In this document: in pieces, positions 8,936 to 17,185 of the stretch
Numbering within the stretch: position 1 is the stretch's first letter
Layout of the letters: each line of letters opens with the position of its first letter
Assembly (NCBI RefSeq): GCF_000336635.1
Contig: NZ_AOLY01000039.1
Location: forward strand, 425,989-489,988
Source of the DNA: Haloarcula japonica DSM 6131
GTDB lineage: Archaea > Halobacteriota > Halobacteria > Halobacteriales > Haloarculaceae
Direction of reading: 5' to 3'
Length of the DNA stretch: 64,000 nucleotides
Position numbers and translations under genes: made by a program
The notes under the pieces: generated by a model
Seen by the model: the letters and a program-made list of their open reading frames with translations, nothing else
The model's database searches: none
Told to the model about the DNA's origin: nothing

Positions 8936-8963
8936 TCTTCACAGGAACACCTACACCACGAGG

Positions 8964-8983
8964 CACACACCCCATTTCCAGTG
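8964..8983 (-). repeat. GGAAAC/GTGTG motif, copy 1
   Basis: Minus-strand reading is CACTGGAAATGGGGTGTGTG, with one change from copy 2. It is the most upstream copy, about 80 bp after the stop of the 288-aa gene. Confidence 0.6.
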
Positions 8984-9065
8984 CCCCGGGCAGGAGACCC
9001 GTCTATACCGTCGTATTCCGGCATCGACACAACCCTGCGACGAAGAGATTCGAAGCGTCTCATCG

Positions 9066-9932
9066 TCACGGCCACCCCCGGTTTACATCGGCAGCACCAG
9101 CATCAGGCATACCACGCCACGCAACGAACTCCTCAATGTACTGTAGCGCCGTCGACCACGACCGAAGCCGGCGAAGCTGCGCATCCAACACCATCCATTC
9201 TCGCGCCTCGTCCACATCGAACGGTTCCTGCGACAACCGTGACCAGACATCCGCAAACGATCGGGCTGGTTCCGGCCCGAGCCTCGCCGCCGGCCGATCG
9301 CCCGGATCACTCGTCACAGCCAGCGTCACCAACGGCGACCACAACACGGTTCGATGCGGCGACACCACATCACTCTCTAACGCCGCTTCGACACCGGCAT
9401 CAGCGGCCGACGACTCACCTGGATGCACCGCCAAATAAAGCTCGTCGAAGGTCCGGCCTGTTCGGTACTCGGACAACAGCGCCGCCGTCAACAGCACGTG
9501 GTACTTCAGCGACGTGTACGGATAATACACGGATTCGTTGAACGCCGCCGCCACGTCGCTCGTCAGCCACGTTGCGTGTAGTCGATGCGCATCATCAGAT
9601 ACCACCAACGATCGGAACCCGCCATCCGCTGCCGCCTCGATCCGGTCAGATTCAGTCGCAGACTCACCCGTCAACAGCGACAATCGGTATGGAGACGAGT
9701 GATTTGCCACCATCTGTTCCGGCTCGCCCGACGGCCGACTGAGCAACGCCGCATCACTATCCGCACCACGCGGTACGGCCTCGTTCACCGGCACACCGTG
9801 GTACACCTCAGCACCCGACCCGTGCCGCCGACCATTCATTTTGTGTACATCGTGGCGATACACGGCTACCATCGGATCAGCAACTGTCTCACCGACTGCA
9901 TCAGCATCCACCATCTCACGAGCATCAGCCAT
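9066..9932 (-). CDS. Unknown subunit of the RAMP operon, 288 aa
   Basis: No family is recognised. The first 100 residues are Asp/His-rich and look partly disordered. The centre contains SVYYPYTSLKYHVLLTAALL and DELYLAVHPGE, and the C-terminal 90 residues are strongly helical (WMVLDAQLRRLRSWSTALQ). Its ATG overlaps the stop of the Cas7-like gene (TGATG at 9930-9934), so it is almost certainly co-translated with it. By position it could be a helical small subunit or a divergent large subunit of the effector. No glycine-rich RAMP loop and no nuclease motif are visible. Confidence 0.6.
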   Translation of the reverse strand: MADAREMVDADAVGETVADPMVAVYRHDVHKMNGRRHGSGAEVYHGVPVNEAVPRGADSDAALLSRPSGEPEQMVANHSSPYRLSLLTGESATESDRIEAAADGGFRSLVVSDDAHRLHATWLTSDVAAAFNESVYYPYTSLKYHVLLTAALLSEYRTGRTFDELYLAVHPGESSAADAGVEAALESDVVSPHRTVLWSPLVTLAVTSDPGDRPAARLGPEPARSFADVWSRLSQEPFDVDEAREWMVLDAQLRRLRSWSTALQYIEEFVAWRGMPDAGAADVNRGWP

Positions 9933-10927
9933 CAGAGATCACCTCGCTCTCCCTCATCGGCACCCTCTGGCCGATCAATCGGAGCATCCAACTTACCATC
10001 AGCACCGCTTACACGCTCCTGCAGCGCCCGCGTGAACTCTTCGCGGTACGTCTCCCGCCACTCATCGTCTTTCTCCTGCATCGCTGTCGTCGCGTTCTGC
10101 GCCCGGTTGTACACGCGACGGATCTCTCGCTCGGTGTACAACGGATTCACCACACCCACATCTGCAATCCCTGCACCGAAATTCCGCGCACCACCCAGCT
10201 GGAACTCGAACGTATCACTCTTCGAATTGAGCAACGAAACCGCTTCCAGCAGCAGCCCGACGAACTCCGGATTCAACGACCGCAGCGACAACAGCCACGT
10301 CCCTTCGACGTTGCCAACCACGTCCCGAGTCGCGTGCCGCAACGGCTGCCCACCGTCTTCATCGTTCCGCGACCGAACCTGCGTGTGCAGTTGCCGGAAA
10401 TGCGCCTCGGCTTCACCACGCAGCACGTCAACTTGGGAGCGAACCGGCGAGAACCGAATCGGCCGACGCAACAACTCGCCCGGCTTGTCACCAAATCCAC
10501 CGAACAACTCGTAGACAACACAGCCAGCGTCGGTATCGCCTGCCTCAACGCAGGCTCCTTTCTCGTGGTACCCCTGGCTCAGGTCACGATCATACACATC
10601 CGCACGCATATAATCCGCATTCGGTTCACCCGGATGGCACGCCGTCATCCCAGCAATCTGCAACACGCGTTCACAGCCGTGCCGTAACCAGCCCGACAGC
10701 GTGAACGGCGAAATCTGCCCGCGAATCTGATTCATCGCATCATCCGCCTCGTACCGATCCGCAGACGCATGATGCCGATCAGTCACGACACCGTCACCCG
10801 GCGCAAGCAGATCAACCTCAAAATCCAAGTAGAGATCTGGGAGCGTTGACTCATCGACAGGTGGAAGCTCGAACTCACCGTCAAGGTGCCCCACCGAGAA
10901 TGACGGGGACTCCGATCCCCCCGTCAT
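9932..10927 (-). CDS. Cas7-like RAMP backbone protein resembling Csf2 (type IV-like), 331 aa
   Basis: The N-terminal strand LYLDFEVDLLAPG, the helix ISPFTLSGWLRHGCERVL, the cysteine/histidine-bearing insertion (Cys97, His98, His121, Cys126, Cys136) followed by YELFGGFG (139-146) and RPIRFSPV, and the late loop FQLGGARNFGAG (242-253) together match Cas7-family backbone subunits. The order small-residue-rich helix, Cys segment, LFG motif is most like Csf2 of type IV systems. Such subunits polymerise along a guide RNA. The start overlaps the upstream zinc-finger gene by ATGA (10924-10927) and the stop overlaps the 288-aa gene. Subtype assignment is by eye and uncertain. Confidence 0.7.
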   Translation of the reverse strand: MTGGSESPSFSVGHLDGEFELPPVDESTLPDLYLDFEVDLLAPGDGVVTDRHHASADRYEADDAMNQIRGQISPFTLSGWLRHGCERVLQIAGMTACHPGEPNADYMRADVYDRDLSQGYHEKGACVEAGDTDAGCVVYELFGGFGDKPGELLRRPIRFSPVRSQVDVLRGEAEAHFRQLHTQVRSRNDEDGGQPLRHATRDVVGNVEGTWLLSLRSLNPEFVGLLLEAVSLLNSKSDTFEFQLGGARNFGAGIADVGVVNPLYTEREIRRVYNRAQNATTAMQEKDDEWRETYREEFTRALQERVSGADGKLDAPIDRPEGADEGERGDL

Positions 10928-11433
10928 TGCGAACCACCACCGTCACACCACGACGACGGCTGCTCACGGCCAGATGACTCCGTCACCACACCCGAATGAG
11001 TCACATCAACTCCGGCACCCTCACCATCGGCACCGGAATCCAGATCAGTACCATCCGGCGTGTACGCCTCTATCGAGTTTACCGGACTGACGACAACCGG
11101 CTCAGGGTCAAGCAATACCGGCCACGACGACTGCGTCGCCGTATCGGACACAGATCCAACACGCCCCCGAACAACCAGCTCCCGGAGTGACCGATCCCAC
11201 GAGCGACTATACTCATCTCCGTGACCACGGCAAAACACATCGTCAATCTTAAATTTCGAACTAGACTCCGATAGAAAAGCGGACACAGTAATGCGTCCGC
11301 CTTCACGAATTCGAGAGTTGCAAACTTGACAGATAACGGCCCCTTCCGCCAAATCTGACAGTTTCAGTTTGTTTATGTCTTCAATAAGCTCGCTGTCGAT
11401 ACTTTCTTGATTTGGTGGTGTTGATTTCGTCAT
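10924..11433 (-). CDS. Zinc-finger protein, Csf1-like by position and motif, 169 aa
   Basis: Starting at ATG 11433 (MTKSTPPNQES), a helical lead is followed by CQVCNSRIREGGR and VFCRGHGDEY: Cys35, Cys38, Cys68 and His71 form one zinc site. The second half is acidic and low-complexity. First position before a Csf2-like cas7 and an N-terminal zinc finger are features of Csf1, the reduced type IV large subunit, but sequence similarity beyond the finger cannot be claimed. An in-frame start at 11520 would run through a strongly structured leader and is less likely. Confidence 0.5.
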   Translation of the reverse strand: MTKSTPPNQESIDSELIEDINKLKLSDLAEGAVICQVCNSRIREGGRITVSAFLSESSSKFKIDDVFCRGHGDEYSRSWDRSLRELVVRGRVGSVSDTATQSSWPVLLDPEPVVVSPVNSIEAYTPDGTDLDSGADGEGAGVDVTHSGVVTESSGREQPSSWCDGGGSQ

Positions 11434-11504
11434 GGGTTCGAGATTGGTTATTCTGAACCCAGCCTGGGTGCTACCACACCCGGGCGTTTCCTGATTAACG
11501 CCCG
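11434..11504 (-). promoter_or_regulatory. Three consecutive hairpins in the leader of the RAMP operon
   Basis: Minus-strand order: CGGGCGTT-8 nt-AACGCCCG (11481-11504), CCCGGGTG-6 nt-CACCCAGG (11463-11484, sharing four bases with the first), GGGTTC-15 nt-GAACCC (11434-11460), which ends exactly at the ATG of the zinc-finger gene. The first two hairpins contain GGAAACGCCCGGGTGTGG, closely related to the repeated motif in the 8.7-9.0 kb gap. It may be an RNA leader bound by the RAMP complex, an autoregulatory site, or a guide precursor. Confidence 0.5.
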
Positions 11505-11616
11505 ATGGCTGAGCTTCCATCCAATAGTCATGCCGCTAATGGCATAAACCTTTGGACGTTCGACTAATGGATGCCGTCCCAGCACTCATTAGTGAACCGG
11601 GGTCAATATCGGAGAT

Positions 11617-11853
11617 ATGGGCGATCGGAAGCGTGACGAAAACAGTGGTCGGTTTAGCGAGGAGTATCCTCGGGATGATTTTCTCCGGGTCCTTGAGGAA
11701 CTCGGTGCAGTCGGGACGACCGACGTTGCTGAACACGTGGGGTGCGACCGAAGAACTGCTTATCTGAAGCTCCAAAGTCTCGAAGAGGAAGGCGATGTCG
11801 AGAGTCGAAAGGTCGGAAACGCTCTGCTGTGGGAATTAGTGGACGAATCTTAG
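11617..11853 (+). CDS. Winged-helix transcriptional regulator, 78 aa
   Basis: A single winged-helix domain: FLRVLEELGAVGTTDVAEHV, recognition helix GCDRRTAYLKLQSLEEEG, then a wing VESRKVGNALLWEL. This is the common haloarchaeal small wHTH layout. The gene is divergent from the RAMP operon and converges with brxL (stop codons 10 bp apart). It is therefore placed to regulate the RAMP operon or BREX. The ATG at 11617 is the only reasonable start. Confidence 0.75.
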   Translation: MGDRKRDENSGRFSEEYPRDDFLRVLEELGAVGTTDVAEHVGCDRRTAYLKLQSLEEEGDVESRKVGNALLWELVDES

Positions 11854-11863
11854 GGAGTATGAA

Positions 11864-13891
11864 TCACTCTAGTTCAATCGCCTTACTAGCCGCATCAAGG
11901 GGATTAGTGTAGAACACGAGTTGGAGCTGGTCGAGGAGTTCGTCGGGGATTTTCGGCAAGTCTTCTTTGTTCTTCGCTGGAAGGAGCACCGTTTTGGCTC
12001 CAGAATCCGCAGACAGCTGGAGTTTATCGATCAACGAACTCACGGAGACTAATTCGCCCATCAAACTCATCGATCCCAGTACAACCGTTTGTGGCCGAAC
12101 TGGCCGGTCAAGAATTCCCGAAACAATACCTACGAGTAGCCCGACGCTCGTTTCACCACCCTCATTTGCATCAGAGGGGTTGAGAACCTGGACATTGATG
12201 TCGTATTCATCTAGGGTCTCTTCACGACTGAGTTCCCGCATATTCGCCTGGAGATAGTCACAGGCGGTTTCGAACGACTCTTTCATCCGTTTTCCGGGTG
12301 TGCCAGAAATGTTCGTCTTGCCTGACCCCGGGAGCGTCTGTGTCTCGATTCGGAAGGGTGCGTGGCGTCCTTCGCTCTCACCTATTGTGTAGACCGTTCC
12401 TGCCTGCTGTGTTCCTGGGGGAATGAGTGACTCGTCTGCTTCTTCGGGTACTGAGACATAGATCTCCTCTTTCGTCTCCAGGTCAAGGTAGGAGAATTCG
12501 ACGGCGCGATATTCCATACCGCCAATCCGCTTCAATTGCTCCTTGACTCGACGACGACCTTCCATAGCGAATTCGAGATACTCTCGGAGCTCTTCTTTCG
12601 TGTAGTGGCCATGTGGGTGAAGTAGCTTGAGTAGACCAGAGACTGTCTTTCGTACTGCCTTTTCGTCTCGTTGGTTCAGATGGTCACCAAACGCGAACTC
12701 CTCGTTAATCGCGTCACCGTACGACTCCTTGCGAAGTTCGCGGACGAATTCAGCGAAGTAGTCGACGATGAATCCAAACTGGTCGCCAAAGAACTCGGAC
12801 CGCATCTTCGGGACTTCCCACCCTGGAAGGTAGTAGTGGAATCGGTCGATGAGCGCGAGATCCTGCATATCCTCGGGGAACGGTTCAAAGAGGTGTGAAC
12901 TCTTGAGAACGCCTTCAACGTCGAGGTCAATGTTTCCGACGTAGACCATCGAGGCTTGGGCAGTCAGCTCTTCAGTCCCACGAGAGAAGCTTCCGGACTC
13001 CATGTAGTCTTTGAGCATCTGGACGGCTTCCGAATCGCTGAACTGGAGTCCCCCGACCTCGTCGAATGCAACGACATCCCAGCGACCGACGAGGCCGATT
13101 CGTCCCGTATTCAGGTTCAAGAAGAGCTTTGCTACGGTGGTTTTACCGCCAGAGATGAGGATTGAATGGGGACTGATTTCGCGGTAGAGATAGCTCTTTC
13201 CCGTCCCACGTGGTCCCAATTCGACGTAGTTGTAATTCGACTCGACGAGTGGGATACACCGAGCCAAGAAGAGGAATTTCTCGCGGTCGCTAAATGAAGA
13301 GGGGTCGTAGCCGACAGTCTGAAGGAGAAGGTCCATCCATTCGTCGCGCGTGAAATCTTTACGTCGATCTTTCAGTTGGTCAAGGTCAAGATTCGATACC
13401 TGAATGGGTTTGAACGAGTCGATGCCGAAGAGGCTCTTTGGACTGTTCGCATTATCGGGGAGATATTCCAAGTCGATGATAGCCCAGACGCCACCACCGA
13501 GGAGCTTTGGATGCTTGCTGACGAGATGTTCGTTAATCTCGACATCGCTCAAACCGAGATTGACGAACGAACCGATGTAGGCATCCTGTTGCTCATCGAG
13601 CCTGACGGTGACCTTATCAATGACGCGATAGCGTCCTCGTTCTCGAACCTCGCTCTTGACGAATTCGGCTTCGTCGGGACGAACGTAGTGCTTCGACAGG
13701 ATCTCTTTGACCTTTTCGAGGCCCTCTTCCAGAGATTCCTCGTCATCAGTCGCACAGTACTGTCCAATCAGATATTCGAGAACGTAGGTAGGGACGTTTA
13801 CCCCGGATTTGATGTCCTGAACAAGGTCTTTCCGGACGACGCGCCCGGAGAAGACATCCAGGGCCTTCCGATCTACGTCCTCAGTCGTCAT
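11864..13891 (-). CDS. brxL: BREX protein BrxL (AAA+ with Lon-like C-terminal domain), 675 aa
   Basis: A long N-terminal domain (with TRDEWMDLLLQTVGYDP) is followed by the P-loop ELGPRGTGKSYLYREI near residue 230 and Walker B VVAFDEVGG, then a Lon-type proteolytic fold at the C-terminus: GGETSVGLLVGIVSG, MSLMGELVSVSSLIDKL and AKTVLLPAKNKEDL. Ser in ETSVG and Lys in LIDKL occupy the Lon dyad positions. Length and order match BrxL of type 1 BREX. It is the last BREX gene on this strand, separated from pglZ by about 120 bp with its own promoter-like region. It blocks phage replication together with the other Brx proteins. Confidence 0.9.
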   Translation of the reverse strand: MTTEDVDRKALDVFSGRVVRKDLVQDIKSGVNVPTYVLEYLIGQYCATDDEESLEEGLEKVKEILSKHYVRPDEAEFVKSEVRERGRYRVIDKVTVRLDEQQDAYIGSFVNLGLSDVEINEHLVSKHPKLLGGGVWAIIDLEYLPDNANSPKSLFGIDSFKPIQVSNLDLDQLKDRRKDFTRDEWMDLLLQTVGYDPSSFSDREKFLFLARCIPLVESNYNYVELGPRGTGKSYLYREISPHSILISGGKTTVAKLFLNLNTGRIGLVGRWDVVAFDEVGGLQFSDSEAVQMLKDYMESGSFSRGTEELTAQASMVYVGNIDLDVEGVLKSSHLFEPFPEDMQDLALIDRFHYYLPGWEVPKMRSEFFGDQFGFIVDYFAEFVRELRKESYGDAINEEFAFGDHLNQRDEKAVRKTVSGLLKLLHPHGHYTKEELREYLEFAMEGRRRVKEQLKRIGGMEYRAVEFSYLDLETKEEIYVSVPEEADESLIPPGTQQAGTVYTIGESEGRHAPFRIETQTLPGSGKTNISGTPGKRMKESFETACDYLQANMRELSREETLDEYDINVQVLNPSDANEGGETSVGLLVGIVSGILDRPVRPQTVVLGSMSLMGELVSVSSLIDKLQLSADSGAKTVLLPAKNKEDLPKIPDELLDQLQLVFYTNPLDAASKAIELE

Positions 13892-13898
13892 TATATAA

Positions 13899-13912
13899 CG
13901 GCAATGTTGCCG
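13899..13912. promoter_or_regulatory. Palindromic site at the brxL start
   Basis: CGGCAA-TG-TTGCCG is a perfect 14-bp palindrome eight bases upstream of the brxL ATG. On the minus strand an AT-rich AATATG lies just outside it (13916-13922), at a TATA-like distance of about 28 bp from the ATG. A protein bound to the palindrome would block initiation, so a repressor operator is plausible. Confidence 0.4.
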
Positions 13913-14012
13913 GGGGCATATTGGTGTCGGTCATCAGGAGTGAGAACTCAAGATAGTGAATGAGTCCTGCTCGGATTCGACTACGTCAGCCCGTTGTTGT
14001 ATCCGAGATCAC

Positions 14013-16439
14013 TCACACGTCAAATCCCATATCGTCATCTCCGAAGAGTAAATCTAGGCTCACAGTCTGTCTCGTGATCGTCTCTCTGGTGTCAGTATCG
14101 ACGACTTCGAATTGGACCATATCTTCACCCGAGATGGCTCCCTGTTTGAGCCGAACACGGGTGCTATTGTCGCCAGGGGAGATCTCCATCGTAACAGGAT
14201 CTGCGACTGGCTCACCATCGATGGTTGCACGAACCTCTAATATTGGTGCGGGGTCGAAGGCGACTTGCCCACTCTTGGCCTCAATCTCCACGGTGAGTAT
14301 GGAGTTTGTAATCGGATCAGGGATCGAGACATCGTAGCTGATCGACGCGCTCTCTTCGATTTCGCCCGTGGTTACAGTGAGACACGGGACTAGGAGTTCT
14401 TGAAGCGAAATCCCACCGTGGAAGTAGCGCATATTCCCACCTCGTGACTTGAAGCACGCGACACTACGGGGGAATAGCAACTTGATCTCGGAGCCATCAA
14501 TGCCGAGTTTCGACAGTGCCTCGTGACCGATTTCGACGAACTCATCAGTATCGACAAGTGGCGTTTCACGGTCGGTAGCAGCGAACCGGCGTTTGACGAC
14601 CGGAGCAAGGTCAGGGGCCTCGACTTTGTGATCGTCATTCAGCCGGTCCGTATACAGGAACCCGTGATCGCTGGTGATCACGAAGCGAGTATAGCCGGCC
14701 TGTTTGAGACGCTGGACAGTCCGTTCAACATCGTCGACGTGAGACGCAACCTGGCTGAATGCAGCATCGTCGTCAAGACTCTCGCCGAGTTTGTCTATCG
14801 TACCGGAGTAGACGACACGCGGAACGGGGTCGGACTCGGTCAGCTCTTCCAGTGAAATGTCGCCCACCTCGTCCATATCGACGACATCGAAGCCCGCAGC
14901 ACTGAGTCGTTCGACGCGCTCGGCCTTTCCAGCCATTTCCTCACCACCGCTGGTGACGACGAGTTCGTCGTCGTCGAGCGAGAGTCCGAGTTCACCCGGT
15001 AGATGTGCAGCCATCCCAACCTCGGTGATCGACGGAAGTGCAGCACTCACTGCGGAGAGATCCTGTTCGAAGTCGGTTCTTCGTCCAAGATTTTCACGGA
15101 TGGCTTCAGCAAGTTCGTAGCGGAGCCCGTCACAGATAATGATCGCCGTTCCGTCTTCGACCTCAGCGAATTCCTCGTAGAACGAGGTCTGTGGCGTTCC
15201 GAGTGTCGGATCGTCGCTCAAAATCTCTGCCAGAGGCCGGTTGACGCCCTGAAGGAAGGCCATGTAGTGGTTAGTGACCTGGCGTTTCACCGTGGCTTCC
15301 TTTGGGTACGGGAATGTGGCTTTCTGGGTCGCGTTGATGTAACGCCGATAGGCTGCGTCAACCTGCCACCAGCCATCGTCACTCGTGTACTGTCCTGCGA
15401 GTTCCATCGAACCCATCGCTTTCGCGTCGTCGACATCGACGGTACCGATCTGACGAAGCGTCTCTACTGCCAAAGCAGGCACCGACCAATCAACGAGATC
15501 CTCGTTGCTCCAGAAGCTGTCCCGACGTTTCGTAACTGTCCGATTGAGTTCCGCCGCGATCTCCGGAAGATCGGCATACGTTTCCTCAGCAAGTCGATCC
15601 ATCACGAGCCGAATCAGACCAGTGTCGATACCCTTGAACGCAGTAGCGTTCCATCGGGTTTGATCGGATTCGATCACAGCCTCTGTGAGATCGTAGTCAG
15701 CTTCGATCTCCCGTGAATAGCGAGTGAAATCGGCGGGAGCGTACTGCTGCCAATCGTCGCAGAACTTCGCCGCTGCTTGGGCGTCATTCGCGGCGAGATT
15801 ATCGTACTGTGCCGCTGGAGCACGACTCGTCACCTCACCGAAGAGGAGTTGGGTCGCCAGTTCTTTCGGGTCCAGTCCAGCATCGATGCCGTACTCCTCG
15901 CGGAGCTGTGCATCCCAGGCATCAGCCATCGCGTTATCTTCGATGTCTTCGCGGTATTCCTCAGGATCAGTGAGATAGTCACGGACCCACTCGTCGATTG
16001 CTGGGCCTACAGTCTCGAAGAGCACGCAAAAGAACGCCAGTCGTTGGTATTCGCGGTTCTGTCCCCAGTCCTCGTAAGCGTCCGGGATCTCTTCGTCGTG
16101 TTCGACGAGGAACTGTGTTACCGGTGTGTCGTCGATGTCCTGGCCGACGCGGTACTGTCGGCCAAGCGCGTGGACATCGCGGAACCACTCGGCGTCGTTT
16201 CGAGACTCGGGGATATAGAACAACCAATTCTTCTCGTAGTCCGGATCCTCGTTTCGGAGACGGAGCTTTAGCTCGAAGTAACTGCCGTCGTAGCGAGCCA
16301 ATGTGACATCGTCGAGTTCAGCTTCGACCTGGTTGAGGACGCCCTTGTACTTCTCCTGGGCGTCGTACCACACCCAGACCGGGTGTCGGTCGAATTTTTG
16401 TCGAAGTTCCGTGATGATGCTGTCCGCGAGATCTCCCAT
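14013..16439 (-). CDS. pglZ: BREX phosphatase-fold protein PglZ, 808 aa
   Basis: The alkaline-phosphatase-like core of PglZ is clear: AIIICDGLRYELAEAI (metal-binding Asp, near residue 433) and RFVITSDHGFLYTD (SDHG, near 591). The N-terminal half, starting MGDLADSIITELRQKF with HPVWVWYDAQEKY, is the usual PglZ lead. A beta-rich C-terminal tail follows. An AAAGGAG sequence stands about eight bases before the ATG, a clear Shine-Dalgarno in an organism class where leaderless starts are common. It is downstream of pglX with a TBP-like gene between. Confidence 0.9.
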   Translation of the reverse strand: MGDLADSIITELRQKFDRHPVWVWYDAQEKYKGVLNQVEAELDDVTLARYDGSYFELKLRLRNEDPDYEKNWLFYIPESRNDAEWFRDVHALGRQYRVGQDIDDTPVTQFLVEHDEEIPDAYEDWGQNREYQRLAFFCVLFETVGPAIDEWVRDYLTDPEEYREDIEDNAMADAWDAQLREEYGIDAGLDPKELATQLLFGEVTSRAPAAQYDNLAANDAQAAAKFCDDWQQYAPADFTRYSREIEADYDLTEAVIESDQTRWNATAFKGIDTGLIRLVMDRLAEETYADLPEIAAELNRTVTKRRDSFWSNEDLVDWSVPALAVETLRQIGTVDVDDAKAMGSMELAGQYTSDDGWWQVDAAYRRYINATQKATFPYPKEATVKRQVTNHYMAFLQGVNRPLAEILSDDPTLGTPQTSFYEEFAEVEDGTAIIICDGLRYELAEAIRENLGRRTDFEQDLSAVSAALPSITEVGMAAHLPGELGLSLDDDELVVTSGGEEMAGKAERVERLSAAGFDVVDMDEVGDISLEELTESDPVPRVVYSGTIDKLGESLDDDAAFSQVASHVDDVERTVQRLKQAGYTRFVITSDHGFLYTDRLNDDHKVEAPDLAPVVKRRFAATDRETPLVDTDEFVEIGHEALSKLGIDGSEIKLLFPRSVACFKSRGGNMRYFHGGISLQELLVPCLTVTTGEIEESASISYDVSIPDPITNSILTVEIEAKSGQVAFDPAPILEVRATIDGEPVADPVTMEISPGDNSTRVRLKQGAISGEDMVQFEVVDTDTRETITRQTVSLDLLFGDDDMGFDV

Positions 16440-16570
16440 TATGTTCTCCTTTCAAGCGAGGACTGATTGTTGTTTTGGGAAGTTATGCTGGGAGATGAAA
16501 TAGCTGGCTGGTCAAGATATATTCTAAGAGCACTCCCCAGCGTTAGCGGACGTGATGATTCAGTCAATTG

Positions 16571-17119
16571 CTATACACCAGTTGTAGATAATTTCTCATC
16601 TATATTTTGATAAGCATTTTCAAGCAGGTCTATGTCTGGAGTCCCATCAATAATAATTGAACCAGTCGCAAACAAGATTGAAAACCAATCCCGATCGTCT
16701 GGCCGGTAAAATAGCCCTGGGAATTGCTCAGGTTCGTACTCTGTCTCATCAATTCCAAAGGCTAGTGCAGCAGCAGAGAGATCGATTTGCCGTCCGAGAT
16801 CGCCAGTTGTAACGAAGTATCGTATTTCCAATTCTGGATGTATCTCAAGTCCTGTTTCAGTTGTAAGACTGGAACAGAATTTGTTAAATAGCTCTCTCGT
16901 GTTAGAAATCGACTTGCCGCCTGCAATATTAAATTTGCCAGAGCGGTGTAAAATCACCGTGGGTTCCAAATTATTATGGCGAAACACGACGCCAGGAAAT
17001 GATTCTGGCTCATATTGAGTTCTAAACGATTCAAACTCTGTTTTGGCTATCGAATATAGATCAATTTCTGTGCCGATGGTTCCCCCACCAACAACATTCT
17101 GGATAGTAAGTTCACTCAT
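16571..17119 (-). CDS. Diverged TATA-binding-protein paralogue within BREX (TBP-A), 182 aa
   Basis: Two TBP repeats are visible. First: IQNVVGGGTIGTEIDLYSIA, YEPESFPGVVFR, VILHRSGKFNIAGG. Second: FVTTGDLGRQIDLSAAALAFG, YEPEQFPGLFYR, ILFATGSIIIDG. Three of the four DNA-intercalating phenylalanine positions are kept (Phe41, Phe133, Phe150), but the second one of the first repeat is His58. Length equals a normal archaeal TBP. The gene lies between pglX and pglZ on the same strand, suggesting a locus-specific transcription factor. GC content is lower than in pglZ. Confidence 0.85.
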   Translation of the reverse strand: MSELTIQNVVGGGTIGTEIDLYSIAKTEFESFRTQYEPESFPGVVFRHNNLEPTVILHRSGKFNIAGGKSISNTRELFNKFCSSLTTETGLEIHPELEIRYFVTTGDLGRQIDLSAAALAFGIDETEYEPEQFPGLFYRPDDRDWFSILFATGSIIIDGTPDIDLLENAYQNIDEKLSTTGV

Positions 17120-17185
17120 TACACTTCACATATCATAGTCACAATATCTTTAACAGGCTATTCTATTCAGGGAAGTGCATCTGAT

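Larger units (their letters stand above)
8699..9065 (-). other. Structured repeat-bearing gap inside the RAMP operon; candidate noncoding RNA
   Basis: In an otherwise overlapping gene set, 367 bp lie between the 288-aa gene and the GTG-started RAMP. Read on the minus strand, the motif CACTGGAAACGGGGTGTGTG occurs as two near-identical copies 48 bp apart, a third copy 141 bp downstream, and a degenerate fourth just before the RAMP start. Perfect small hairpins sit between them: GCGCCG-CTAC-CGGCGC at 8808-8823 and GGAC-TGCG-GTCC at 8761-8772. A 126-codon frame crosses the region, but its Cys/Gly-rich sequence only reflects the repeats. Confidence 0.5.

Noticed and set aside
8699..9065. True CRISPR array
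   Set aside because: Repeats are only 20 bp, too few, unevenly spaced (48 and 141 bp) and partly degenerate. Kept as a repeat-bearing region, not called CRISPR.
8695..9075. 126-codon minus-strand frame in the RAMP operon gap
   Set aside because: Its Gly/Cys-rich sequence is produced by the repeated DNA motif (GTGNGVC recurs in translation). It lacks the acidic composition of the neighbours and overlaps the next gene's start region.
9585..10514. 309-codon plus-strand frame opposite the Cas7-like genes
   Set aside because: Arg/Ser/Thr-rich shadow of high-GC minus-strand genes; no motif, and the opposite frame carries clear RAMP motifs.
15003..15716. 237-codon plus-strand frame opposite pglZ
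   Set aside because: Antisense shadow of pglZ, which has intact catalytic motifs.
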